Of a DNA stretch of 64,000 nt, positions 21,660-33,532 are shown piece after piece. Positions within the stretch are counted from its first letter, which is position 1. Every line of letters starts with the position of its first letter. This DNA comes from Pogona vitticeps (Eukaryota > Chordata > Lepidosauria > Squamata > Agamidae): positions 140,620,501 to 140,684,500 of the forward strand of contig NC_135786.1 in the NCBI RefSeq assembly GCF_051106095.1. The letters are read 5' to 3'. The notes beneath the pieces were generated by a model. That model was given only the letters and a program-made list of their open reading frames with translations. It was not told where the DNA came from and did not search any database. The translations under genes and the position numbers were made by a program.

Positions 21660-22575
21660 CTCACTCACCACTCAATGCAAACTGAGACCAAGTGTAAGAC
21701 TGACAGTGAGAGCAAGATTCCTCTCACGGGAGTGCACACCCTCCTGCCCTCTGCTGACAAGGAAGTGCAAACACCACCTATCCCCCCTCCCAGGAAGATA
21801 AGACCACCGGGAACAGATCTGGGGATCAAAGAAGAAAAGTTGAAAGGCATGACTGTAAAGAAAGCGGGAGTGTTTTGGCAGGAGCACGACAGCCCCGGGT
21901 AGAGGTAGAACCTGGGCTTGTAGATATAAAAAGGGGGTGGTTGGGAGTGGATCTGGTTGGAAGATCCATGGACGGGGAAGGCAGAAAAATTAAGAGTCCC
22001 AAAGGAGGAGGCAGATGCAAGAAGGAGAAGTGAGAGTACCCCTAAACCCTCTTATTGGGGAGAGCAAGAGTCAAAAGAATGGAGGAGAAAGAGAAGGGAA
22101 AGGTGGAGAGGAGAGAAAGATTAGAATGGTGGATGATGGAGCTACAGCAGAGGGGTCCCTCTGAAGACTATGGCCGGAGGATTCCCCCTCACGAGACCAG
22201 GTCTGGACAGATGACTGGGACGAAGACACAGTCCCCTTACTGAAAGGGGAGACAGGATAATTACTGAACTCGGACTTTACAATGGACTGGCCGGGACCCC
22301 GGAACACTCAGGGGTGCAACCCATTTAAAGTTAAAGAGTGGAAGCCCCCATCTAACCAATTGTTAGAAGGAGGAAATTGTTGGAATACCTTTGTTGACAC
22401 AGGTTATTTGTTAAACAATCCAATAAATGTTACACCAATTTCTAAACCAAGGAAGTCTGTCAATTTATTTGAAGAAAACCCGGAGCCTGAACCCGAACCC
22501 TCACACCAGGCCACATTAGATGCTTTGGCTGATGACATTTGCCCTCAGTCTGAGCTATTCCAGGCTTAGGATGAG
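21660..22575 (+). mobile_element. Broken copy of the unclassified charged-ORF repeat family (copy 2)
   Basis: The + strand reads as Lys/Glu- and Pro-rich protein, with PSYWGEQESKEW-like sequence near 22043-22080 (compare PSYWGEFEARE in copy 1) and a PLL motif near 22230, followed by NPF and NNPINV acidic sequence to about 22569. The family is unknown and may be the internal part of an LTR-type element. It looks broken and lies in SNRNP48 intron 4. Confidence 0.45.
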
Positions 22576-22584
22576 GACATACTA

Positions 22585-22831
22585 TACCGTGTTTCCCCGA
22601 AAATAAGACAGGGTCTTAATTAATTTTTGCTCCAAAAATGCATTAGGGCTTTTTTTCAGGGGATGTTTTATTTTACAGTTATGTCATCTTCTAGTTGCTG
22701 CACAATGGTGGAGGGCAGGGTTTCACTTAACTGGAGCTTATTTTTTGGGTAGGGCTTATATTACAAGCATCCTGAAAAATCATACTAGGGCTTATTTTCA
22801 GGTTAGATCTTATTTTCGGGAAAATAGGGTA
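22585..22831. mobile_element. TA-flanked MITE with CCCGAAAATAAGA termini
   Basis: The left end is TA-CCGTGTTTCCCCGAAAATAAGA. The right end is its imperfect inverse, running to GGGTA at about 22831. The TA target points to the Tc1/mariner superfamily. The termini resemble those of the larger element at 56604-57638. Confidence 0.75.
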
Positions 22832-23565
22832 CTATAAGCTAAATGTGATGTGTTAGTAAAAGGTAAGGAATACAAACAATCCTTAATGTATGTCCACTAG
22901 CAGGGCACAGAAAATAATCCTAAAACACTAGGGACTGACAAATGATGCAGGGCAACAGCTCAGTGCACTATCATAGTACAACGTAGTACTATGTAGTTTT
23001 ATTCATTTTTGTACCTGAGCCCTGCCTTTTCTTCAAGGGGTTCAGAATTTCATTTGACCTTAGAACTTCTGTGGCAGGAAAGTCAGGCTGAGATGCGATT
23101 CTGAATTCTCCCTGTTTATATCAGACATCAGAATTTGTTTTTGTCTCCAAGATCCAGGCCTTTTCTTTATCCAAGCAGACAATGCAGTTTCCATTTTGCT
23201 ACAACAATGCGAATTCATTTACTGAGAGCTAGCATCATTGGCTAGCTCTCAGTAAATCACAGTCTGGGTGCCATCAATAAAATGAGCATTTTCATGACCT
23301 ACTTCATGTTAAAATGAACATAACCACAGAAGCATTGCACCTTGAAAAGTGTTATATTTAGTAAAAACATAATTTTAGATGGATTACAGTCTGGCTTCAC
23401 TGCCATGGGTTATACTATGAACAAACAAAAGAGAAAATAAATAGGAAAGGACTAGATCTTAAAAAGGCAAACATTTTTAGGAAATTCCAAATGGAGACAC
23501 AGAAGGAAAAGTCACTGAGAGCAAGCTTCTATGTTGGAAAATTCAAACACATATAAAACAGTGAA
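22832..23565. other. SNRNP48 intron 4 sequence
   Basis: No exon recognised. I looked here for the paired U12-type 5' splice site enhancer known from mammalian SNRNP48 and did not find an intact copy. A short perfect inverted repeat containing GAGAGCTAGC lies near 23222-23255. Confidence 0.45.
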
Positions 23566-23795
23566 ACTATTCCCCCCCCCAACTGCCATCAGATCAATTC
23601 TAACTCATGGTGACCCTTTTCGGGTTTTTCAGGCAGAGAATACTCAGAAGTGGTTTACCGTTTCCTTCTCGGGGCACCTTGGGACTGTGCAGTTTGCCCA
23701 AGGCCACACAGGCTGGTTCTACTCCTAGTGGTCAAATGAACCCCCAACCTTTGGCTCCACAGCCAGCTACCTAAACCACTGAGCTATCCAAGTCA
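23566..23795 (-). mobile_element. tRNA-derived SINE
   Basis: On the - strand it begins with a tRNA-like head (TAGCTCAGTGGTTTAGGTAG) and a B-box-like GGTTGGGGGTTCAT. The body has CCTTGGGCAAACTGCACAG and the end GGTCACCATGAGTTAGAATT. It belongs to the general class of squamate tRNA SINEs other than Squam1. Confidence 0.65.
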
Positions 23796-23862
23796 GGGCT
23801 TCTAAAAGCGCAAATAGTTTCTGTACTACGGGAACGCTTGTGACAACCTTGCTATTCCTTAC

Positions 23863-23928
23863 CTGCATAGTAACTTCCACACTCTTTAGCAATGGCTTGT
23901 TTAATAATGTGAAACTGCAAATTCTTGT
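23863..23928 (-). CDS. SNRNP48: SNRNP48 coding exon 4
   Basis: Encodes DKNLQFHIIKQAIAKECGSYYA plus a split Gly. Human reads KDSQFQIIKQARTAVGKDSDCY. Acceptor TGCAG|AC, donor CAG|GTAAGG. Length 66 nt. Confidence 0.93.
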
Positions 23929-24189
23929 CTGCAGCAAAACAGAAAAGGACATAAAAGGATGAGCTATATATAATGATTCTACTGTACGCAGTTTGAAGAC
24001 ACATTATTTAATTCACAATGCATGAAATGCACAAGAAGCAACAGTCTGGGTAAAAACAAAACGATCCTGGCTGTCACATTTTTTAAACGGCTGTTCACAT
24101 TTGGAGACCAGATGTTTAAGAGAGATTTTTATGTGCTGAAATTTTTTAACAGAAACAACAGTCTTGTTGCACCATTATGACTAGGAACT

Positions 24190-24330
24190 TTTATTTAGCA
24201 TTTTATTTGCATGTTTATTGGTTTTACTGTTTTTAAATTTGTAATGCCGCCCAGAGTAGACCTTTGGTCTAGATGGGCAGGGTATAAATCTTAAAAGATA
24301 TAAAAATAAATAATTATAATAAAATTTTTT
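24190..24330 (+). repeat. 3' tail of an L2/CR1-type LINE
   Basis: GTAATGCCGCCCAGAGTAGA...GGGCAGGGTATAAAT followed by an A-rich AATAAATAA tail: the family 3' end on the + strand. Confidence 0.7.
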
Positions 24331-25076
24331 ATCACCTTTAAAGTACAAGACTCTTTACTCATTTTGCTCCAGCAGCCTAACAGCTGCTTCTGTCCTGGAA
24401 AAATTTAACAAACATCAAAGGATTTCTAATTGAATATTCTGGTTTTACACACTTTTTTTCTCATGGACTTTTTAAATTATTCAAGGCTCCTTGGACTGAA
24501 TCTCCATGAAATTAGCAGAAAGCAATATAATATAGCAGCCAGATTTCAAATGAGTTAGTCTAGTGGGGGACACAATATCATTTATGCAGCCACTGCATTT
24601 TAAGAATCCTGACCTACTACGTTGATTATGCTGTCTATATTACATCTTAAGTACCTCTTTGGTAGAAAAGCAACATTTCTGAGAAACAAGCAAGCTGAGG
24701 TTCCTCCAGAAAAAAACTGTTTCAATCTTTGTTTTCAAAACTTGATACCAAGCTTTGAAAACAAACAGCTAGAGACATGAACTACAACAATTAAGCCAGA
24801 GCAAACAGTTAAAACGTAACACTACCTGGGAATAAATATCACCTTCCAAACATCTCAACACAATTTCCATTTGGGATCAGTTGCCTTACCCAATAAAAAT
24901 TAAGCCAGAGCATACTGAACTAAGCTTCATGAATTCTCCAGAAGGAAAACAGAAATCTATACAATTACAGACTTTTCCTCAAGATTATCTATAACGTTCT
25001 CACTCAGTAGAACACATAACACAGTAAGAATATCTGATGCCTAATGATTTCTGCTTACCAGCACATTCACACTCAC
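24331..25076. other. SNRNP48 intron 3
   Basis: AT-rich intron; no other feature recognised. Confidence 0.5.
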
Positions 25077-25137
25077 CCATTTGAACCTTAGGGATCCTTG
25101 CTTTCTCATAGAAAAAAGTAGAATCATACATTTCAGT
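25077..25137 (-). CDS. SNRNP48: SNRNP48 coding exon 3
   Basis: Encodes TEMYDSTFFYEKARIPKVQM plus a split codon. Human reads DEMYNPEFFYENVKIPSITL. Acceptor TTTTAG|ACT, donor ATGG|GTGAGT. Length 61 nt. Confidence 0.93.
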
Positions 25138-25744
25138 CTAAAAGACAAAATGTACCAAAAAGTTATTGAGTAATTATCATTGTCACTGATAGTTAAACAC
25201 TGCACTTCCCCTCTTAATCCTGTGCATTCTTACAAATTCTCAATAATGCTTCTGGAATTCTTGGGGATTTCGAAAATGCAAATCCACACTCTTAATTCTC
25301 AGTAAGGTATACACAAACTAAATCATGATAGAACCACATGGCTAATCCTGCCCTTTTATTGTTCCCGGAGCTACTAGTCTATCCTAAAATATATTTGCAT
25401 AATAAGTGCTTTAACTGTCTTAGAACATTTAACCTGAGAAACTGGATATTCTTCCTATTGAGTTTAATTCAATGTGGTTTTTCGATGCACGACCACCTCA
25501 AAAGAATATAAATACACGAACTCTTAACATATTGATTTTTTTAAAAAAAATAGGTTTATTGATTGGAATTTTAAAAGTCACCACTTCCTCCATTCTATAT
25601 AGAAGAACACAATGTGAAAACATTTAAAGTTTTCAAAATTAAGAAGTCACATTTGCTTTCGAAAGAAACTGGGTAAGAGGGATGCTTCCTATCCTCAGAA
25701 TGTGGAAAACCAAATGAAGAAAGAACCCAGCACATGAATATTAC

Positions 25745-25858
25745 CTCCTCCTCTTTAGAATACTCTAGTTTTCTCAGCCTACAGGACACCATATGCTTCT
25801 CCAAGGAAGATTTAGACATTTGATGATTAGCATCATAGGGACACGTCACTTTTTCACA
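25745..25858 (-). CDS. SNRNP48: SNRNP48 coding exon 2 (CHHC zinc finger)
   Basis: SNRNP48 (U11-48K) is a protein of the U11/U12 di-snRNP of the minor spliceosome in the nucleus. Its CHHC zinc finger contacts the 5' splice site of U12-type introns. The exon encodes CEKVTCPYDANHQMSKSSLE, then KHMVSCRLRKLEYSKEEE. The finger ligands are the Cys of TCPYD, the His of ANHQM, the His of EKHM and the Cys of VSC, with C-x5-H-x9-H-x3-C spacing. Human reads ICPYDSNHHMPKSSLAKHMA. Exons 2-9 sum to 873 nt (290 codons plus stop). With a 50-codon first exon, the protein would be 340 residues against 339 in human. Eight introns divide the gene, as I recall for human. Confidence 0.95.
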
Positions 25859-25913
25859 CTACAGAAAATGACAAAATGTGATCAGTAGGTAGCAGAGGAA
25901 TAAAATTCTGGAA

Positions 25914-26341
25914 TACAGTGGAGCCTCGCTAGACGATGATAATTCGTTCCACTGAAATTGCTGTTTAGCGAAATCATTGTCTAGCAAAAAGCATTTCCCC
26001 ATTGGAATGCATCGAAATCTGTTTAATGTGTTCCAATCGGGAAGAATCGTTGTCTAGCGAAGATCGGCCATAGGAAAGCCGCTTTGCGAACCTCCGATCA
26101 GCTGTTTAAATTGCTGTCTTGCGAATCTTAGGTCCCGAAAACACCTGTTTTGCGAGCACGGAGGGAGCTGTCAAAATCGTCATCTAGCGAAAGTCAGTTT
26201 GCGAAGCAGGGACCAAACACTGTCCAGCGAAATTCCCCCATAGGAATCACTGTTTTGCGAGTCACTATAGCAATCGCAAAAAGTTAATGTCTAGTGAAAA
26301 AACTGTCATGCGGGGTAACTGTCTAGCGAGGCACCACTGTA
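25914..26341. mobile_element. Tigger-like MITE
   Basis: TA-CAGTGGAGCCTCGCTAGAC at the left and GTCTAGCGAGGCACCACTG-TA at the right. The interior is made of diverged repeats of the same 'AGCGAA' theme. In SNRNP48 intron 1. Confidence 0.85.
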
Positions 26342-26461
26342 TTAGAAAAGGTTAATGCAAGATAGGAATTCAGGAGAGGTTTCCTTATCTCTTTGTTTTT
26401 CCCTTCTCCATATTAAAACTGACAAACTGTCACCCATTATACCCAAGCCATCAGCCTAAAG

Positions 26462-26595
26462 TAGTGGTCCCCAGTCTTGGGCCTCCAGATGTTCTAGGGC
26501 TTCAACTCCCAGAAATCCTAGTCAGAAGAGGTGGTGGTGAAGGCTTCTGGGAGCTGGTCCAAGAACATCTGGAGGCCCAAGGTTGTTGACCACTG
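26462..26595. mobile_element. Short palindromic hAT-like MITE
   Basis: 134 bp, nearly a complete inverted repeat: AGTGGTCCCCAGTCTTGGGC...CCAAGGTTGTTGACCACTG, with CCTCCAGATGTTC and its inverse inside. A common amniote non-autonomous family. Confidence 0.7.
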
Positions 26596-27100
26596 GAAGG
26601 ATCTGGTACAGACAACCAGTCTGCAAGGAATTTTTATTCTCCTCCTTCCCAGTCACACAGACTTCTGAAGAGGGAATCATCTCGTGTCACGCTCTCGTGC
26701 TGATTTATCTCAACCGGATAAGCCAGAAGTGAGGAAGAAGCAAACCGCTGACCCCAGCAGGAACTCACAAATCTGGACACCCCCCCCCCCAGATATCTAT
26801 GTAAGGACTTCCGCTCCTAGCAGGCGCAGTCCGTGTGGCCAATGCTGAGGGATTCTTGGGAGTTACACTGGAATTAACACCTGGCACCTCGAGTCTGAGA
26901 AGGACTGAACTAGAGTGACGGGACGCAAAGGGCAGCCAGGAACGCAGTGCCTACACGCACAGGCACATATAGTGCGTTTATTATCACAGAATTAAATCAA
27001 GGACACTGCCCTTCATCATTCCGAAAACATGCGGCCCTGAAGAGGGATTCTTTTTTTTTTTTAGCAGGAGGGCAGCCCGTCGTGCAACACGTGGGAAAGC
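26596..27100. other. SNRNP48 intron 1, promoter-proximal
   Basis: No repeat or exon recognised; contains C10 and T12 homopolymers. Confidence 0.4.
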
Positions 27101-27720
27101 GTGCCTCTTTTTTCCAGCACAAGCGCAGCGGACAGGACGGGTCCGGCCCTTCTTCTGCGCCACCTTCACCTTAAAAGCAGGCGCGGAGGCGGCTTACGGG
27201 TCCCAGCTCTTGCGGTTCTGATCGTTATTAACCCTCCCTTCCTCGAGAGGCAACTTACTGGGCCTCCAAACCACATCGCCGAGGAAAGACGCCTCTTCCC
27301 ACGACACGCGTCTGGAGCGGCGGCGGCGGCGGCGGCCATGCTTGCCACAGGAAGCCTCGCTTCCAGGGGTTCCGAACGCGGAGGATTTCCAAGGCTCAGC
27401 AGCGCCATCTTTATTCCTGGCAAAGAGACGTCCTATTTTTTTCCCCCCCACATCCCCGTCTCTCCGGTCACTCACGGAGGCGAGGCATTCAGAGAGTACG
27501 GCGAAAGTTTCGGGAACTGTTATCTATTTCGGCAGCCGCGCACACTCAGGCGAAGACGCTGCGGTGTTCTTTTTCGTTTCCGGCACCTAGGAGCGAACTC
27601 TCGCGATATCTGCAACTTCACCTACGAGGTGGTTAGAGCGCCACCCCCTCAGAGACGCGAGTAGCTTACTGTTGGCGACAGCGGCCTCTTTGGGCGGAGT
27701 TGGGTATTGCAAGAGCCAGC
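27101..27720 (-). promoter_or_regulatory. SNRNP48: CpG-rich promoter region of SNRNP48
   Basis: CpG density is far above the surroundings. A (CGG)n run lies near 27315-27340. TCTCGCGATA near 27599 is close to the TCTCGCGAGA promoter motif bound by BANP. Two donor-like sites face the - strand: GTAAGT at 27258 and GTGAGT near 27478. It may be bidirectional, but no + strand gene was recognised beside it. Confidence 0.65.
27259..27408 (-). CDS. SNRNP48: Candidate SNRNP48 coding exon 1
   Basis: An ATG with A at -3 and G at +4 (27408) opens 50 codons beginning MALLSLGNPP, passing an Ala run encoded by (GCC)n, and ending at a good donor (CCA|GTAAGT) in phase 0. Exon 2 starts in phase 0, so the join is in frame and gives 340 residues in total, as in human. 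The residues, however, show no similarity to the human first exon I recall (rich in Glu, with GCRTLEEV). This stretch may instead be 5' UTR, with the true first exon elsewhere. Confidence 0.4.
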
Positions 27721-28258
27721 TAAGCTTGGTCCTGTCAGTACAGCCCACACTGCGGTGCTGTTCGCATCAGAATTTACTGTATTGGCTTACCAAAAATTTA
27801 GGAAATCGAAGTGTTAGGTCATAGCCATCTTTCTATGTGGGTTCTGGGATTTGAAACTGTCCCTCTATAGGAAGAGGTTTTCCTTCTGACAAAGCAATCC
27901 AGTAGCTAAGGTAAATGTGTGTTTTCCCTCTAATCTAAAACCTATAAAAACATGCTATATAGCTGATTTTTAAAAAAGTTTTCTCCAGACTCTTGAGGGC
28001 AGGATGCAACTGTTTTCACTAAACTCCAATCAATTTTCATACATAATTGTATTACCTATATCTAGTTAATTAAAATTGATTTATGTGTCTATGTTTGCTT
28101 AGGTTTTAATTGGCTAAATAAAAGCCAAGTGATGGGCAGCAAGTGTGTTTTACTAAAGGATGACTGTCTGATGCATTATTTCATCTTAAAATGCTTTCTA
28201 GGACATAGTCCAATTTTGAAGGAAGGAAGATAGTTTTTGTAGTTAGTACCCAAACAAC
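27721..28258. other. Intergenic, nothing recognised
   Basis: AT-rich sequence upstream of SNRNP48 without a recognised exon or repeat. Confidence 0.45.
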
Positions 28259-28775
28259 TACAGTGGGGTCTTGACTTAAGAACGGCTTGAGTTAAGAACA
28301 TTTTGACTTAAGAACCGCTCTCATAGGAAAATATTGACTTGACTTAAGTACTTAGATTTGAGTTAAGAACTGAAAAAAACCCACGTGGGAGGCAGGGAAA
28401 GTGCAAAATTTGAACTTTCAGTTAACTGTTGGCCAGTGAAAAGGGTGCCTGTCTGCTTCCTCACTCCTCCCAGCGTTTAGAGAGTGGATTGGGAGACAGT
28501 CTTCGGACTGCCTGGTACTGTACTGTCTGGACTGTATTTTCCCTGCCTTCCCTGAACCTTTCTTGACCTAAGAAAAAAGAAACAAAATATCCCCCTCTAG
28601 TGGTCGAAGGCAGAATAGCAGCTTCCCATTAGTTTCTATGGACAGAAAAGGGCAGATACGGATTAAATGGTTTTCAATGCATTCCTATGGGAAATGCAGA
28701 TTTGACTTGAGAACTTTTTGACTTGAGAACCGCCTTCCAATACGGATTAAGTTCTCAAGTCAAGACCCCACTGTA
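28259..28775. mobile_element. Tigger-like MITE
   Basis: TA-CAGTGGGGTCTTGACTTAAG and its inverse GTCAAGACCCCACTG-TA at the right; 517 bp with TA flanks. Confidence 0.85.
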
Positions 28776-28999
28776 GTAGAATTTTGCAGAAGATAGTTAC
28801 ACACACTTTTTTGCCACTGTCAAACTGCAAACAGCATGTTAAAAAGTACAGTTCCTGAGCTCAGCTTGGCAACTGTTTGGCTTAAGTTTGGTGCTTTCCT
28901 CAGCTTGATGTCTCAGTGACCACCAAGCTCACCAAGGTGGCTATGTCAAGATGTCATGGTAGAGAATGTCTGATATATTCACAGAACACGTCACATATA

Positions 29000-29970
29000 C
29001 AGCCCCAGACCTGGCCCGTTTCCTTTCTACTTTCAAGGTTGTGGGAGGAGAGAGACTTCAAAAATAGCTCCCCACCCACATCATCATGACAGGGCATGCA
29101 GCACTGTGAAGGAGAAATATGTGTTAGTGAGCCGTCCATAGTGGTTGAAGCCGTAGAAGAAGATAGAAAGAGTGAGATAAGTGAGGAGAAGTCAGGGATT
29201 GGAGAACTGACAGTTGCAACAAAGGCAGAAGAAGTTGAACCAAAGGAAAAGGCGGGAAAGATAGAGGTTTGCTTGATGGAGAAGGGTAAGAACGGAGAGG
29301 GGGCAGAGCATGAACTGACAGTATGGGAGGAGGGTATAAATGAAGAGGGTGTGCGTTGGTTCAGTTCAGTTGTAGCGGAATATGAGCAAAAAAGAATTGA
29401 AGCACGAAAGAAAGCCTTTGAGAGCATAAGAACCCAGGGACTATTAAGAGATTTTCCGAATCTTAAAGTAGGGGGGTTGCTGGATCCGGGAGAAGAGAAG
29501 GCGAAACTGATCCAATATGTAATGAAAGAATGGACAGTGATCATGGTGCCTAGGGAACTGGAGCTTCAAAGAGAAGCAGAGATTGCCCACAATCGCTTTT
29601 ACAATCGTCCCAATGAAAGAGGCTGGATTCATCACGCTTGCTGCGGGACTATTTGCGCCCTGAGAAGCACTCCTTCCCGGATGCCAGATTACAAGGAATG
29701 GCATGGGAGAACCCACCGTTGAGTCCTTGGGACTATGGAAAAAGTTTCAGTTCTGTGAGTTGCGGCTTGCTGCCTGAGTTAAGATTGTTTGACCCGATAA
29801 GTAATGTGCTGGAGGAAGAAGGCGGTAGTAAAAGTGACAGTTTAAAGGTTATTAAAACGTCTCCTTTCTTATTTTCCGCTGAAACTGAGGAGTCGCCCAG
29901 AGAGAGTAAAGGACCCAATCACAAGCACAGTGTAGCTTGGCAATCAACTACTGCACATCATTAGAATATA
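29000..29970 (+). mobile_element. Broken copy of the unclassified charged-ORF repeat family (copy 3)
   Basis: The longest frame (29096-29722) is acidic at its N-terminus and then has KIEVCLMEKGK, LLRDFPNLKVGGLLDPGE and EWTVIMVPREL. Each matches copy 4 (KTEVCLVEEGK, LLKDIPNLKVGGLLPDPA, EWTVVVFPRG). A later segment has LLPELRLFDP (compare LPELSCFEP in copy 4). Family unknown, possibly the internal part of an LTR-type element; it looks broken. Confidence 0.55.
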
Positions 29971-30860
29971 ACACCTCTGGAGGAAAAACAAATCTCAAAG
30001 GATAAGGCATATAACTATATCATTTGGGTCTCATCATATCACATACATTGAGAGCTCATGAGAGGGAATTTTGATGTTGGGAAATAGGGAGGAAGGTCTC
30101 TTTGCATATAAAGAGAGTATTTTGCATATACACAGCCTGTCTCCAAAATACTCCTAGGCACTTGAGTGCATGGCTAATACTTCTCTCTCCATAATACCAT
30201 CAAGTATTCCAGGTATGCATCTGGACTCCAGAATCCAAGCAGCAAAAGCTACTCCATTCCAGCAGCTGGAGCTACCAGAACAAAGGATCCTGCCAAAGTA
30301 AGCCGTGAAAGGGAGATATACACTCTAATAAATAAGTGAAGCAAATATTTCTTTGCTATTTGTGAATCTTCTACTGTAGTCTGCTAGCATTCTTCCTCAG
30401 TAACATTGGCAAGCTGGTCCTCCAAACCAGGAGAGACACTCATTCTCTTATGTATCCTGTATTGTCTTCTACTCTATCTGTAACCCAAACTCGAAATAGC
30501 TGCCATATAATTTAAAGTTCTAAAGTGGTTTGACTATGGATCTTTAAAATGCCATCTTTCCCTAGATCATTCTGCCCACCCTTTTAGATCTTTGACAGAG
30601 CATCTGCTTTGCATCCTGCTGCCAGAGGAAGCTCAGCTGGTTGGTATATCAGACAGTTTCTTCCAAGCTGTGGCACTCACAGTGTATCTGTACAGAGAAT
30701 GTAAGAACTGAATCAATATTTATTTTCTGGAAAACAACACCAAATCATAGAATTGAGCAACTACAAGAAAGTGTAAAGGCATTCCATCTAACTCTTAAAT
30801 TAACACATTCTGCACAGAGATAAGCTTCAACCTTCAAATATTTTGGAATTTGGCAAGTTT
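29971..30860. other. Intergenic, nothing recognised
   Basis: No exon or repeat recognised. Confidence 0.4.
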
Positions 30861-30935
30861 GTCGGTTTGTAAGCCGCCTAGAGTGGTCGAGTAAGACCAG
30901 ATAGGCGGGATAGAAATGAAATAAATAAATAAGTT
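30861..30935 (+). repeat. 3' tail of an L2/CR1-type LINE
   Basis: TTGTAAGCCGCCTAGAGTGG...GATAGGCGGGATAGAAATG followed by AATAAATAAATAA: the family 3' end. Confidence 0.75.
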
Positions 30936-32868
30936 ACTGTGTGGACTGTTTACTCAGATACATGGAAAGCTGAATATTTCAAGCCAAAATCCTGTTGTGG
31001 AAGTGTAAGAGCGGGCATATGAGTAGTCACACACTTGTGAAATTGAATGAGCAGCAGCCTGCCTGCCAGAAGGGAAAATTGCCTTTGCATGTGCCATTTT
31101 ATTACATAAGCCTAAGTATTTAGACCCTTTTTATTTAAATTAACTTCGTATTTCCTAAAAACAGAAAGCAATCTGTAGTAGGTAGGTTTCAGTAAAATGT
31201 TAACTCTTCCACCTGAAAAGGCATAAGGTATGATATTTGCTTCAGGATTAATCAGTCCTGAGGTTGCTTCTTCTATTGTTTTAATTTTGTTATAGGAGCC
31301 AATATATAAATGCATTAAGCATTTCTCACTATTTCAGTGCAATGTTTTCAAACTTGTAATTTCCCAGATGACATTGTATCAGATGTAAACGAGGATGGTT
31401 GGTGGAGAGACAGACTCAGCCATGTCTGGAAATGATACACTCACATCTGACAAGAGATTTCTTGGCTCAAAGCGAAGTGGGGATCTGCAGAAGGGCACCC
31501 GTTGGCAACAGTCCAAGAGCAGATAAGATTCCAAATGCTGAGGGGTTTGAGTAGAGGTGGTGGTGATGGTGGGGAGAAGAATTGGAGTATCTACCACAAC
31601 TCTGACATGGTTCAGGAGGACACCCTGCACAGCTCCCATGGAAGTAAATGGAACTTCACAAGGATGTTGTACTGTGAAACATTAAAGTGCTTGAAGAAGC
31701 AATTTTGATTCTTTATATATATTTTCTAAAGTGTACTCAGCCTCCAATGTTAGGAAAATCTATTCTATTCATGCAATATGGCTTTCCTGCCTCCCCCTTA
31801 TACCTGCACGGTGCTTTGACTCCCTGAAAAGGCAAGGAGGTTCTCCAAAATAACATGAGAATCAGCAAAACTTCCAGATCTTCTCCCCAAGTTACTGCAA
31901 TTAACTATGCTTGGATGTAGTTTTTTTAAATGTTGTGTTACTGTTATATTTTAACATTCTTCCCAGAGACTTAAGGTAGGTATCAGCAAACCAGCATAAA
32001 AGAAAGTTATAAAATCACATTTGGACTACTTTTGAATCTCAAATGTTTATGGTTAGGATTTTTTGTGATTTTGAATGGAAGTACACTGACAGTACTGTAT
32101 AGTGTCACTGTTCCAGGAACAAAGCAGGTTTCACACAACTATAGTTGAGTCTTGCCTGAATGGGCCTTTTATGCTGTAAGAGGAGGAAAGTGTAGTCTCA
32201 ATACAGCAGAAGTCTTCTTTGGATTGTAAAGATGATTCCTTAATTCAATATTTGCAAGGCATGCTTTATTTTCTTAAATATAAAGTATATTGCTTATAAT
32301 GTTTAAAATATAATTTTCAACATGAGCTAATGGTTGTCAAACCAGCTATAAAGCCAGATAGATTTGTGCATTCTGACTTTGAGGAGATATACAAGCTTTT
32401 GCTGTTGCTGAACTTTTTTTGTTTTTCAGTTGCTTCACCTGTCAACAATATGCTTTCTTATTAATTATGCAGGCCAGTTTTACAGGAGAGCAACACAGTC
32501 ATCAGAAGCAGCTGGATATTCATGAAATAAACATATTTTGGAGTAATTACTATAATTAATGTTAGATTTTGCTTCATTGCTTACAGGTGTGTGTGTGTGG
32601 TTTTTTTTTTTTTTTGTATTATCAGATATTCCTTAAAAGTTTGTGGTGGAGTCCATCCAAAACTACTCCCTAGTGCACAGTCTCACCACATTGTCTTGGA
32701 ATGAGACAAAAGTTTTCTTATGCTCTAGGGCTTATTTTTTAATACTCTCCTGCTTGCACTGATAATGAACCCAGACAGCTCCATCTGCACTGGATACATT
32801 CCAATAAAATATATTCTCATGGTAAAATTGGGCAAGGGCATAACATAGGGATTGGAAACATATGACAT
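30936..32868. other. Intergenic, nothing recognised
   Basis: AT-rich, with a short GT/T-rich tract near 32588-32616. No exon recognised. Confidence 0.4.
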
Positions 32869-32985
32869 ACCAGATGTTGATGGACTGCAGCTCCCATTAT
32901 CCCTAGTTAGCATATCCAGTATTGAGGGATCGTGGACAGCTGCCGCCAGCAACATCTGGAAGGTCCCATGTTCCCATCCTGGGCA
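32869..32985. mobile_element. hAT-like MITE fragment
   Basis: CCAGATGTTGATGGACTGCA...CAACATCTGGAAGG forms an imperfect inverted repeat of the CAGATGTTGTTGGACTACA family. Confidence 0.55.
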
Positions 32986-33532
32986 AACCTACCCCATCCC
33001 ATTAAAGTATAGGGCATATTAAGCTTCTAGGAACTCACTAGTTTCTATTCTCGATCTGATTGTGTATATAGCTAAGGGAGTACACTGTAGTTATGGCTAG
33101 GAGATAAAATTGTAGAAGAAGGACAGGCTATTCCAGCAGAAAGGAAAGTATGCATATAAAAGCATGTGCACTTTCAGTTCTTCTATCATCCTTTGAGAAA
33201 CAAGATGGTCTGAGACCTACTTCCAGGTTGTCTGTATGCAGCAAATGGCAAGATCTTGTCCATCAAGAACTTGATCTTGGATGAGCACACCAACCCTATA
33301 CAGTTGATGAAGACTAGGCTGGATGCAAAAAACTGTTAATGTTTCTCAGCCTGTCCAGTTTGTTTATTCTTTCATCTAGTTTGACTCAGAGGCATTTGTC
33401 TTCCATTTGAAAGGTGATGACATGTTATCCCAGAGCTGCATGTTGGAGCAATCAGAATTGCTAATTAAACCCATGTTTACTTCCTGATGACCAGTCACAC
33501 AGCAAAATGAGCTAAGTTGCAAGAATAAAATA
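32986..33532. other. Intergenic, nothing recognised
   Basis: No exon or repeat recognised. Confidence 0.4.

Noticed and set aside
23940-23972. Paired TCCTTTT sequences on the - strand just upstream of SNRNP48 exon 4, considered as the U11-binding enhancer pair known from mammalian SNRNP48.
   Set aside because: Neither matches the ATATCCTT-type consensus fully, the placement differs from the one I recall, and they sit within the normal polypyrimidine tract of the exon 4 acceptor.
27101-27664. A 187-codon + strand frame in the CpG island, considered as a divergent gene.
   Set aside because: No recognisable domain, and it spans a (GCC)n run and both candidate promoter donors on the other strand; CpG islands often have long chance frames.
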